From: CAHJXF01 sp964657795
GTDB taxonomy: Bacteria; Pseudomonadota; Gammaproteobacteria; Burkholderiales; Burkholderiaceae_D
NCBI GenBank assembly: GCA_964657795.1
Contig: CAZZWS010000110.1
Location: forward strand, 1-13,422
Direction of reading: 5' to 3'
Length of the DNA: 13,422 nucleotides
Below are positions 1 to 5,257 of the stretch, in pieces. Below the pieces are notes generated by a model. That model saw only the letters and a program-made list of their open reading frames with translations, had not been told where the DNA came from and did no database searches. The first letter of the stretch is position 1. Every line of letters begins with the position of its first letter. The position numbers and the translations under genes were made by a program.

Positions 1-1314
1 CTCCGTGATGTCGGAGATCAGTTCGATGATCTCGCCGATCTCCTGCGACGACTCGCCGAGACGCTTGATGCGCTTGCTGGTCTCCTGGATCTGCTCGCGG
101 ATCTCGTTCATGCCGGAGATGGAGTTCTGCACCGCGCGCTGGCCGTCCTCGGCGGCCGTCAACGACTGCCGCGCGACCGCCGCGGACTCGGCGGCCGAGC
201 CCGAGACCTCGCTGATCTGGCGGGCCATCGTCAGCACCGCGTCACCGGTGGAGCGGATCTCGCTCGACTGCGCGTCGGATGCGGCGAGCAGCCCGTCGGA
301 GGTCCGCTCGGCGGCCGACGACGCCTCGGTGACCTGCTCGACCGTGCTGTTGATGCGGCCGACCAGCGTGCGCAGTTCCTCGACCGTGTAGTTGACCGAG
401 TCGGCGATGGCGCCGGTGATGTCTTCCGACACCGTGGCCTGCATCGTGAGGTTGCCGTCGGCCACCTCCTGCAGTTCGTTCATCAGCCGCAGGATCGCGA
501 CCTGGTTGGCGTCGTTGGCGAGCTTCATGCTCTCTTCCTGACGCTCGGCGAGGCTGCGGCCGCGACGCGCTTCCTCGGCGCCGCGGGCGGCGCTGGCGAC
601 GTAGCCGCGCGCGACGAACAGCGCGCCGAGCAACGCGAGCAGGCCGCTCGCCAGGGCCATCAGGCGATACGGCAGCGCGGCTTCGACCGACGCGGTCCGC
701 AGCGCGGTCAGATGGATGCGCAGCGGCTCGCTCTGCCTGAACAGCGTACCGGCCGCCTGGTTGGCGGCGTCGGGAGCGGCTTGCGCCTGCCGCGTATCGA
801 GCAAGGTCGTCGCCGCCGACTGCGCCGCCTGCCAGTCGGTCTGGACGGCGGCGAAGCGCGGTCGCAGCGCATCGGCGATCGGGGCGAGGGGCTGGCCATC
901 CACGACACCGCCGCGGTCGATGGCCTCGATCCCCGCTCTCATGCGATCGCGGCTGTCACGCAACTGGGCGAGCGCATCCGGGTCGCCCGACTGCGCCGGC
1001 GCCGCTGCCTTCGCGAGCCGCTGCGCATGCATCAGCAGATCGCCCGTGACATCGGCGAGCGCCTCCTCGGACGCCTTGCTGCGCAGATCGAGCGCGATCA
1101 CGGCGACGAAGACGATGAACATCGCGACGGTGAACCAGAGCAGCGCGCGCAGCAGGCCGGAGGCGCCGCGCGCATCGCCGGCCGTCGTCGGGTTCCGCGC
1201 ATTGGCGGGCGTCGGTGATGCGTTGGGGATGCCGCTCATCAATGTGCTGCGAATGCGTGCAGGGACGTCGTTCCCGTGCGCGAAGGATTTGTCGAAGGAC
1301 CACGAAAATGCCAT
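1..1314 (-). CDS. pilJ: PilJ, type IV pilus methyl-accepting chemotaxis receptor (C-terminus beyond window)
   Basis: Inner-membrane receptor that signals to the CheA-like kinase of the twitching-motility Chp/Pil system. The visible 438 codons run in frame to the window edge. Residues 1-53 are a cytoplasmic, Pro/Ala/Asn-rich tail. TM1 is about 54-76. The periplasmic part, about 78-215, contains a PilJ-type motif (QRLAKAA, then LRDSRDRM near 115-125). TM2 is about 216-237, followed by a HAMP-like linker (about 240-315) and a coiled-coil signalling domain. The frame ends at ELISDITE, immediately before the conserved hairpin tip expected to contact PilI and the kinase, so the tip and return helix lie outside the window. 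The ATG at 1314-1312 was chosen for its Shine-Dalgarno GAGGAA. The gene starts 114 bp after pilI. The periplasmic part is roughly half that of Pseudomonas PilJ, which carries two such domains. The identification is firm; the ligand is unknown. Confidence 0.93.
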   Translation of the reverse strand, partial: MAFSWSFDKSFAHGNDVPARIRSTLMSGIPNASPTPANARNPTTAGDARGASGLLRALLWFTVAMFIVFVAVIALDLRSKASEEALADVTGDLLMHAQRLAKAAAPAQSGDPDALAQLRDSRDRMRAGIEAIDRGGVVDGQPLAPIADALRPRFAAVQTDWQAAQSAATTLLDTRQAQAAPDAANQAAGTLFRQSEPLRIHLTALRTASVEAALPYRLMALASGLLALLGALFVARGYVASAARGAEEARRGRSLAERQEESMKLANDANQVAILRLMNELQEVADGNLTMQATVSEDITGAIADSVNYTVEELRTLVGRINSTVEQVTEASSAAERTSDGLLAASDAQSSEIRSTGDAVLTMARQISEVSGSAAESAAVARQSLTAAEDGQRAVQNSISGMNEIREQIQETSKRIKRLGESSQEIGEIIELISDITE

Positions 1315-1316
1315 GA

Positions 1317-1323
1317 CTTCCTC
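1317..1323 (-). promoter_or_regulatory. Shine-Dalgarno of pilJ
   Basis: On the minus strand GAGGAAG lies two bases upstream of the ATG at 1314-1312. It supports that start for pilJ and the extra cytoplasmic N-terminal tail of about 50 residues that it implies. Confidence 0.6.
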
Positions 1324-1428
1324 ATTCGTTGGAAGGCATGCGCCGGAAGGACGCGCAGGCCGTCGCAACTTCTATCGGCGAGGCGTGTGTGAACTGAAGC
1401 GCTCGTCGACGACCGGTGCGAGGACACC

Positions 1429-2061
1429 TCAGGGCCGCGCGATGTCGAGGAATCGCGGATCGGCGGTCACGGCCGCGAGGTCGAGTTCCTGCCACGCCGC
1501 GGCTTGCGCATCGACGAGGCGGGTCCGCACCCACGGCGCGAACAGGCGATCGTCCGCGACGGCATGCGGCTCGTCGGTCGCGGGCGCCGCATCGAGATCG
1601 GCGACGTTGCGCAGTCCGAGCATCCGCGAAACCAGCATGCCGCAGGCGAAGCGCAGATCGCCGGAGAACACGAGCAGACGGCTCTCCTTGTCGAGCGGCG
1701 TCGGCGGTCCTCCCGCGAACAGCGACAGGTCGACGACCCCGAACAGGTTGCCGCGAACGTTGGCGAGGCCGCGATACCACGACCTGGTGAGCGGCACCGG
1801 CATGATGTCCGGCACGGTCAGGATCTCGCCGGCATCGGCCAGGTCCACCAGCAGGCGACGCGCGCCGATCTGGAAGCCGAGGCGGTTGACGGCGAGCGGC
1901 GTCGCCTCGGCGCGCTTGAGCTTCTCGGCCAGACCCGCGGAGAAGTCGCGCAGCCGATCGCGCCGGTTGACGAGAGCGAGCTTGGCGGACGCGGACTGCG
2001 GCGCCGCGACCCGCGCGAGGGTCGAGGAGCCGGAACGCAACGACGTGGGCGAATCGGCCAT
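1429..2061 (-). CDS. pilI: PilI, CheW-like adaptor of the twitching chemosensory system
   Basis: A 210-residue CheW-domain protein, expected to link PilJ to the CheA/ChpA-type kinase in the cytoplasm at the cell pole. The first 50 or so residues are an Ala/Ser/Arg-rich lead-in. The CheW fold follows from about 58 (LGFQIGARRLLVDL). The diagnostic stretch is at about 88-115, with PVPLTRSWYRGLANVRG followed by GVVDLSLF. CheW proteins carry the same kind of VRG-containing strand at the receptor/kinase interface. The ATG is one base beyond the pilH stop codon (TGA-C-ATG), so translation is probably coupled to pilH. No good Shine-Dalgarno is visible; the start region instead abuts a 15-nt hairpin inside the end of pilH. 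Length is near the usual 170-200 residues, slightly long at the N-terminus. Gene order pilG-pilH-pilI-pilJ supports the name. Confidence 0.92.
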   Translation of the reverse strand: MADSPTSLRSGSSTLARVAAPQSASAKLALVNRRDRLRDFSAGLAEKLKRAEATPLAVNRLGFQIGARRLLVDLADAGEILTVPDIMPVPLTRSWYRGLANVRGNLFGVVDLSLFAGGPPTPLDKESRLLVFSGDLRFACGMLVSRMLGLRNVADLDAAPATDEPHAVADDRLFAPWVRTRLVDAQAAAWQELDLAAVTADPRFLDIARP

Positions 2062-2062
2062 G

Positions 2063-2431
2063 TCAGGCTTCGCAAGCCTTGATCTTGGTCAGCAGATCCT
2101 TCGCGTCGACCGGCTTGACCACGTAGTCGCGAGCGCCCTGCTTCATGCCCCAGTAGCGATCGGTCTCCTGGCTCTTGCTCGTGCAGATGATGATGGGGAT
2201 GTGCGCGGTCAACGGATCGCGGCTGATGGTGCGCGTGACCTGGAAACCGTTCTGGCCGGGCATCACCACGTCCATCAGGATCAGGTCGGGGCGCTCGCTC
2301 TGCGCCTTCGTGACGGCCTCCGCGCCGCTCTCGGCGGTGACGACTTCGTAGCCGTTCTTGCTGAGCAGTTCCGCGAAGAAGAAGCGTTCTGTGGCGGAGT
2401 CGTCGACGACGAGGATCTTTTGCAGGGTCAT
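2063..2431 (-). CDS. pilH: PilH, single-domain response regulator
   Basis: A 122-residue CheY-like receiver with no output domain. In the Pil/Chp system PilH is known to act as a phosphate-accepting regulator counterbalancing PilG in control of pilus extension and retraction. Receiver landmarks are all present: the acidic pair D10-D11 (LVVDDS), phospho-acceptor D54 (LILMDVVMPG), T84 (IICTSK) and K106 (VVKP). Its sequence around 87-104 (SQETDRYWGMKQGARDYV) is PilH-like and differs from the neighbouring PilG. An open frame continues upstream, but the start at MTLQKIL fits the family, and the upstream residues have no resemblance to a receiver. The spacing is 86 bp after pilG and 1 bp before pilI. 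The Shine-Dalgarno is weak. An inverted repeat spans the stop codon. Confidence 0.94.
   Translation of the reverse strand: MTLQKILVVDDSATERFFFAELLSKNGYEVVTAESGAEAVTKAQSERPDLILMDVVMPGQNGFQVTRTISRDPLTAHIPIIICTSKSQETDRYWGMKQGARDYVVKPVDAKDLLTKIKACEA
2065..2079 (-). repeat. Perfect hairpin at the pilH/pilI junction
   Basis: Minus-strand AGGCTT-GCG-AAGCCT, a 6-bp perfect stem with a 3-nt loop. It covers the last codons and first stop base of pilH and ends four bases before the pilI ATG. It occupies the place where the pilI ribosome binding site would be. The repeat is directly seen; any effect on pilI translation is inferred. Confidence 0.45.
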
Positions 2432-2517
2432 GGAATCGGCCGTGGCGGCGTCCGGAACATCGGGAGATTGACTTGCGGCTGCGCGAAGACGAGTGCGTGA
2501 TGACGAATGCGCACCGG

Positions 2518-2916
2518 TCAGGCGACGGCCCGGCGCACGTGGACGTCGACGGTCTTCAGCAGACTGTCTTTCGTGAAGGGCTTGGTGAGGTATTCGTCCG
2601 AGCCGACCATGCGACCGCGCGCGCGATCGAACAGGCCGTCCTTGCTCGACAGCATCACCACCGGCGTACTGTGGAAACGCGTGCTCTTCTTGATCAGCGA
2701 ACAGGTCTGGTACCCGTCGAGACGCGGCATCAGGATGTCGCAGAAGATCAGGTCGGGCTGGTAGTCGTTGATCTTGGCCAGCGCGTCGAAGCCGTCCTCG
2801 GCGAGGATGACCTGACAGCCGGCCTGCACGAGAAAGATCTCGGCGCTGCGACGAATGGTGCTGCTGTCGTCGATCACCATGATCTTGAGGCCGGCGATAT
2901 CGGTGGTGATGGCCAT
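2518..2916 (-). CDS. pilG: PilG, single-domain response regulator
   Basis: A 132-residue CheY-like receiver, first gene of the pilGHIJ cluster. In characterised systems PilG acts downstream of the kinase to promote pilus extension and polarity. Receiver residues visible are D16-D17 (VIDDSS), phospho-acceptor D60 (LIFCDILMPRLDGYQT), S90 (VVMLSSKDG) and K112 (YLTKPF). The block KDGLFDRARGRMVGSDEYLTKP at about 92-113 is typical of PilG rather than CheY. The frame is open upstream to 3003, but the ATG at 2916-2914 begins MAITTDIAGLKIMVID and has a strong Shine-Dalgarno, so it was preferred. It is followed by pilH after 86 bp. Transcription probably starts upstream in the 2917-3236 gene-free stretch. 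Confidence 0.94.
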   Translation of the reverse strand: MAITTDIAGLKIMVIDDSSTIRRSAEIFLVQAGCQVILAEDGFDALAKINDYQPDLIFCDILMPRLDGYQTCSLIKKSTRFHSTPVVMLSSKDGLFDRARGRMVGSDEYLTKPFTKDSLLKTVDVHVRRAVA

Positions 2917-2917
2917 G

Positions 2918-2926
2918 CTTCCTTCC
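2918..2926 (-). promoter_or_regulatory. Shine-Dalgarno of pilG
   Basis: The minus strand carries GGAAGGAAG one base before the ATG at 2916. Purine-rich AGGA at normal spacing favours this start over the in-frame upstream candidates such as that at 3003. Confidence 0.6.
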
Positions 2927-3083
2927 GGTTCGTTGCGACCACGCGCGCGGCGCGGCGCCTGCGCGTGCCTGTTCGCAAGCAGATGCACGGCAACGCGGGA
3001 CACAACGCATCGTGCGACAAGGCCGAGCCGACGTCATCCGTCGATTCAACGATGCATCGGCACGAATCCATCCGACTTGAATG

Positions 3084-3097
3084 GCACCCGCGGGTGC
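3084..3097. repeat. 14-bp perfect palindrome
   Basis: GCACCCGCGGGTGC reads the same on both strands. It lies within the presumed pilG leader. It could be a protein-binding dyad, but in GC-rich DNA a 14-bp palindrome is expected about once or twice by chance in a window this size. Confidence 0.35.
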
Positions 3098-3104
3098 GGC
3101 ACGA

Positions 3105-3135
3105 GCGGAGTCGAAAAGCGCGGAGTCGAACCGCG
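3105..3135. repeat. Tandem 11-bp direct repeat plus 5-bp hairpin
   Basis: GCGGAGTCGAA occurs at 3105-3115 and again at 3120-3130 (15-bp period), with a third partial GCGGAG at 3133-3138. The second copy is part of a hairpin at 3119-3135 whose minus-strand form is CGCGG-TTCGACT-CCGCG. That resembles a tRNA T-arm, but no tRNA surrounds it. Confidence 0.4.
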
Positions 3136-3157
3136 GAGACCTCGGACACGAAAAACG

Positions 3158-3163
3158 ATTGTA
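3158..3163 (-). promoter_or_regulatory. Candidate -10 box for pilG-pilH-pilI-pilJ
   Basis: Minus-strand TACAAT matches five of six positions of the sigma-70 -10 consensus. It sits in the most AT-rich patch of the region (GAAAATTTC lies 9 bp further upstream). No good -35 hexamer is found 16-18 bp upstream, so the promoter would be weak or activator-dependent. It is the only clear promoter-like signal between rubredoxin and pilG. Confidence 0.35.
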
Positions 3164-3194
3164 GCGCCAGAAATTTTCGCAGCCGCGCGAATCA

Positions 3195-3218
3195 AACGGG
3201 CGTCATCGTCTGCCCGTT
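3195..3218 (-). terminator. Candidate intrinsic terminator after rubredoxin
   Basis: AACGGGC (3195-3201) and GCCCGTT (3212-3218) form a perfect 7-bp stem with a 10-nt loop, about 20 nt past the rubredoxin stop codon. On the minus strand the stem is followed by TGATT, a poor U-tract. Two alternative overlapping stems exist: 3211-3216 with 3224-3229, and 3215-3220 with 3227-3232. This would separate rubredoxin transcription from pilG. Confidence 0.45.
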
Positions 3219-3236
3219 GCACTCGGGCAACGACGC

Positions 3237-3401
3237 TCAGACTTCGATCATCTCGAAGTCTTCCTTCCGCGCGCCGCACTCCGGGCACGTCCAGTTCATC
3301 GGCACGTCGGCCCACGGTGTTCCGGGCGCAATGCCTTCTTCGGGCAAGCCAGCGGCTTCGTCGTAGATCCAGCCACAGATCAGGCACATCCAGGTCTTCA
3401 T
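3237..3401 (-). CDS. Rubredoxin
   Basis: A 54-residue one-iron electron carrier. The four cysteine ligands of the Fe(SCys)4 site are C6 and C9 (MCLICGWIYDE) and C39 and C42 (WTCPECGARKEDFE). The aromatic core residues W11, Y13, W37 and F49 are also visible, as are the G23/PGT turn and the acidic surface. Length equals the usual 52-56 residues, so the gene is complete. The ATG at 3401-3399 begins directly at MKTWMC; the Shine-Dalgarno is poor. It is divergent from thiD across 204 bp and followed by a candidate terminator, so it is probably a single-gene transcript rather than part of the pil operon. Its redox partner is not encoded here. It is too short for common ORF length cutoffs and easily missed. 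Confidence 0.95.
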   Translation of the reverse strand: MKTWMCLICGWIYDEAAGLPEEGIAPGTPWADVPMNWTCPECGARKEDFEMIEV

Positions 3402-3428
3402 GTGAATCGTCGCGTCGGTGAATTCAGG

Positions 3429-3456
3429 TGGATAAGGCCCGTAGTCGCGGGATCAA
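3429..3456 (-). promoter_or_regulatory. Candidate promoter for rubredoxin
   Basis: On the minus strand TTGATC (3456-3451) and TATCCA (3434-3429) are separated by 16 bp. This puts a start site about 20 nt before the rubredoxin ATG. The -35 matches four of six positions; the -10 is weak. It overlaps the candidate thiD promoter on the other strand. Confidence 0.28.
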
Positions 3457-3481
3457 TCGAACGGGGCGTGGCGCGTAGAAT
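3453..3481 (+). promoter_or_regulatory. Candidate promoter for thiD-thiE-hemL
   Basis: TAGAAT at 3476-3481 matches the -10 consensus at five of six positions; the region 17 bp upstream (TCAATC) is a poor -35. It gives a leader of about 115 nt before the chosen thiD start. No conserved TPP-riboswitch core was recognised in that leader. Confidence 0.28.
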
Positions 3482-3605
3482 GCGTGACCCGCATCCGGCG
3501 GCGCGCGGTGGAGTGTATCGCGACGCGTTCGCTGCCACCGGTGGGCTTTTCGCATCGCCGCACCGATCGCACCCGCTCGACCCGTCGCCCGCCGTCCCCG
3601 TCTCC

Positions 3606-4538
3606 ATGCCCGCCGCGCTTCCCATCGTGATGACTTTCTCCGCCTGCGATCCCACCGGCGGCGCGGGGATGCAGGCCGACCTGATGACGGTGGCCAGCCT
3701 CGGTTGCCATGCCGCGACCATCGTCACCGGGTACACGGTGCAGGACACGGCCGGCGTCGAGGAATTCGTCGCCATCGACGCGGACCACGTCGACGATCAG
3801 GCTCGCCTGATCCTCGAAGACATGCCGATCGCGGCGTTCAAGATCGGCGTGCTGGGCGACGTCGAGACCGTCGCCGCGATCGCAGAGATCGTGTCCGACT
3901 ACCCGGACGTGCCGGTGATCCTCGACCCGGTCCTGGCCAGCGGGCGCGGCGACGTCTTCGCCGACGAGGACACCCTGCTCGCGATGCGGGAGCTGCTGAT
4001 CCCGCAGATCACGTTGATCACGCCCAACAGCTACGAGGTCCGGCGACTCGCGGCCATCGAGGACGGCGGCGATCACGACGCCGACAACGACGACCCGGCG
4101 CGCGCGACGCTGTCGCTCGAAGCGGCTGCCGCGAAGCTCATCGGCTGGGGCGTGGGCGCGGTGCTCGTGACCGGCACGCACGAGACCAGCGTCGAAGTGA
4201 TCAATCGCCTGTACGGCCACAAGGACAAGGGCGAGGTAGACGACGACGTCAGCGACGACAGCGAAGACGCTGACGATATCGTGGTGCTGTTGCGCAGCGA
4301 CGCCTGGAAGCGTCTGCCCGGCTCGTATCACGGGTCGGGTTGCACGCTGGCGTCGGCGATCGCCGCGCTGCTCGCTCACGGCAGCAGTCTCGACGACGCG
4401 GTACGCGAGGCCCAGGAATACACGTGGCAGACGCTGCAGGCCGGCTTTCGTCCGGGGATGGGTCAGTTCATTCCCGATCGGCTCTTCTGGGCGCGTCACG
4501 CTGCCGAAGCGCCGCGGCTGCGCGGCGTCATGCGCTGA
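3606..4538 (+). CDS. thiD: ThiD, hydroxymethylpyrimidine/phosphomethylpyrimidine kinase
   Basis: Cytoplasmic ribokinase-fold enzyme that phosphorylates HMP and then HMP-P to HMP-PP for thiamine synthesis. Over 310 residues the landmarks are the substrate-binding N-terminus (MTFSACDPTGGAGMQAD, 9-25), VQDT (45-48), VILDPVLASGRGD (104-116), the ATP-region LITPNSYEVRRL (137-148), VLVTGTHE (186-193) and the signature GSGCTLASAIAAL (243-255), with C246 at the catalytic-loop position. It is about 45 residues longer than E. coli ThiD. The excess lies mainly in two acidic stretches, around 151-164 and 206-224. The ATG at 3606 puts the family N-terminus in place. An in-frame ATG at 3480 would add 42 unlike-family residues and overlaps the -10 candidate. 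No clear Shine-Dalgarno is seen. thiE follows after two bases. Confidence 0.94.
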   Translation: MPAALPIVMTFSACDPTGGAGMQADLMTVASLGCHAATIVTGYTVQDTAGVEEFVAIDADHVDDQARLILEDMPIAAFKIGVLGDVETVAAIAEIVSDYPDVPVILDPVLASGRGDVFADEDTLLAMRELLIPQITLITPNSYEVRRLAAIEDGGDHDADNDDPARATLSLEAAAAKLIGWGVGAVLVTGTHETSVEVINRLYGHKDKGEVDDDVSDDSEDADDIVVLLRSDAWKRLPGSYHGSGCTLASAIAALLAHGSSLDDAVREAQEYTWQTLQAGFRPGMGQFIPDRLFWARHAAEAPRLRGVMR

Positions 4539-4540
4539 TC

Positions 4541-5257
4541 GTGGCGCACGCAGACATCGGCGGCGCTGCCGTCGGCGACAGCCGCGTGAGCGGGCTCTAC
4601 GCGATCACCCCGGATGTCGATGACACGCCTCTCCTGCTGGCGCTGGTCGAAGCGGCGATCGACGGTGGCGCGCGCATCGTCCAGTACCGTAACAAGACCG
4701 CGGACGACGCACTGCGGCAGGCGCAGGCGATGCGACTCGGCCCCCTGTGTCGAGCCCGCGGCGTACCGCTGATCGTCAACGATCATGCGGACCTCGCGCT
4801 CGCGATCGACGGGGCGGGGCTGCACGTCGGAGCCGACGATGGGGCCGATCCGGCTGCGCTGCGGGCGCTGCGCGTTCGTCTCGGCCCCGACCGTCTCCTT
4901 GGCGTGTCCTGCTATCGCAGTCTGGACCTGGCGCGGGACGCCGTGCTCGCGGGCGCCGACTACGTCGCCTTCGGCAGCCTGTTCGCGTCGACCACCAAGC
5001 CGCACGCGCCGCCGGCCCCGCTCACCCTCTTCGACGACGCACGAGCGTTCGGTGTCGCGACCGTCGGCATCGGCGGCATCGCGCTCGGCAACATCGCGTC
5101 GCTGGCCGCGGCCGGCGCCGACGCGGCCGCCGTCATCGGCGATCTCTTCGCGAGCGGCGAGCCCGCCGCCGTCCGCGAAAGCGCACGAGCGCTGACGGAT
5201 CGATTCGCGGTGGCGCGCCGCGCTTTCCTCTCTTCACTTTCTCTCGAACGACCGTGA
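4541..5257 (+). CDS. thiE: ThiE, thiamine-phosphate synthase
   Basis: TIM-barrel enzyme that joins HMP-PP (made by ThiD) to thiazole phosphate to give thiamine monophosphate. Visible features, numbered from the GTG at 4541 (238 residues): GLYAITPD (18-25), the pyrophosphate-binding VQYRNKT (47-53), PLIVNDHADLAL (76-87), GLHVGADD (93-100), GVSCYRSLD (121-129), YVAFGSLFASTTKP (141-154), and VGIGGI (175-180) with AAVIGDLFA (196-204). No ATG fits. GTG at 4541 lies two bases past the thiD stop. GTG at 4586 gives 223 residues beginning VSGLYAITPD, closer to the usual 210-220, and is a serious alternative. Its stop overlaps the hemL start, so the three genes form one coupled unit. Thiazole-branch genes are not in the window. 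Confidence 0.93.
   Translation: MAHADIGGAAVGDSRVSGLYAITPDVDDTPLLLALVEAAIDGGARIVQYRNKTADDALRQAQAMRLGPLCRARGVPLIVNDHADLALAIDGAGLHVGADDGADPAALRALRVRLGPDRLLGVSCYRSLDLARDAVLAGADYVAFGSLFASTTKPHAPPAPLTLFDDARAFGVATVGIGGIALGNIASLAAAGADAAAVIGDLFASGEPAAVRESARALTDRFAVARRAFLSSLSLERP

Larger units (their letters stand above)
2927..3194. other. Gene-free leader region between rubredoxin and pilG
   Basis: No convincing gene on either strand; open frames here lack family resemblance and a ribosome binding site. It holds a -10-like TACAAT (3158-3163, minus), an AT-rich patch just upstream of it, a two-copy 11-bp direct repeat with a hairpin (3105-3135) and a 14-bp palindrome (3084-3097). If the -10 box is real, pilG has an untranslated leader of roughly 235 nt. 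Confidence 0.5.

Noticed and set aside
716..2500. 594-codon open frame on the plus strand opposite pilJ, pilI and pilH
   Set aside because: It is antisense to three well-recognised genes, with Arg/Ala/Ser-rich composition and no family motifs. This is the usual shadow of GC-rich codon usage.
2518..3003. Longer PilG start at 3003
   Set aside because: It would add 29 Arg/Ala-rich residues with no receiver similarity; the ATG at 2916 has the Shine-Dalgarno and the family N-terminus.
3082..3097. Sigma-54-like TGGCAC element on the plus strand
   Set aside because: The TTGC half at the required spacing is missing, and no plus-strand gene lies downstream.
3119..3135. tRNA T-arm-like hairpin (CGCGG-TTCGACT-CCGCG, minus strand)
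   Set aside because: It has the exact stem and loop lengths of a T-arm and a partly complementary acceptor-like CTTTTCG/CGAAAAT pair. However, there is no D-arm or anticodon arm, the spacing is several bases short, and no CCA follows.
3402..3605. TPP riboswitch upstream of thiD
   Set aside because: The conserved CUGAGA and ACCUGAUCUGG-like core elements are not present in the leader.
3480..4538. Longer ThiD start at ATG 3480
   Set aside because: The extra 42 residues are Pro/Arg-rich and unlike the family, and the ATG overlaps the best -10 box.
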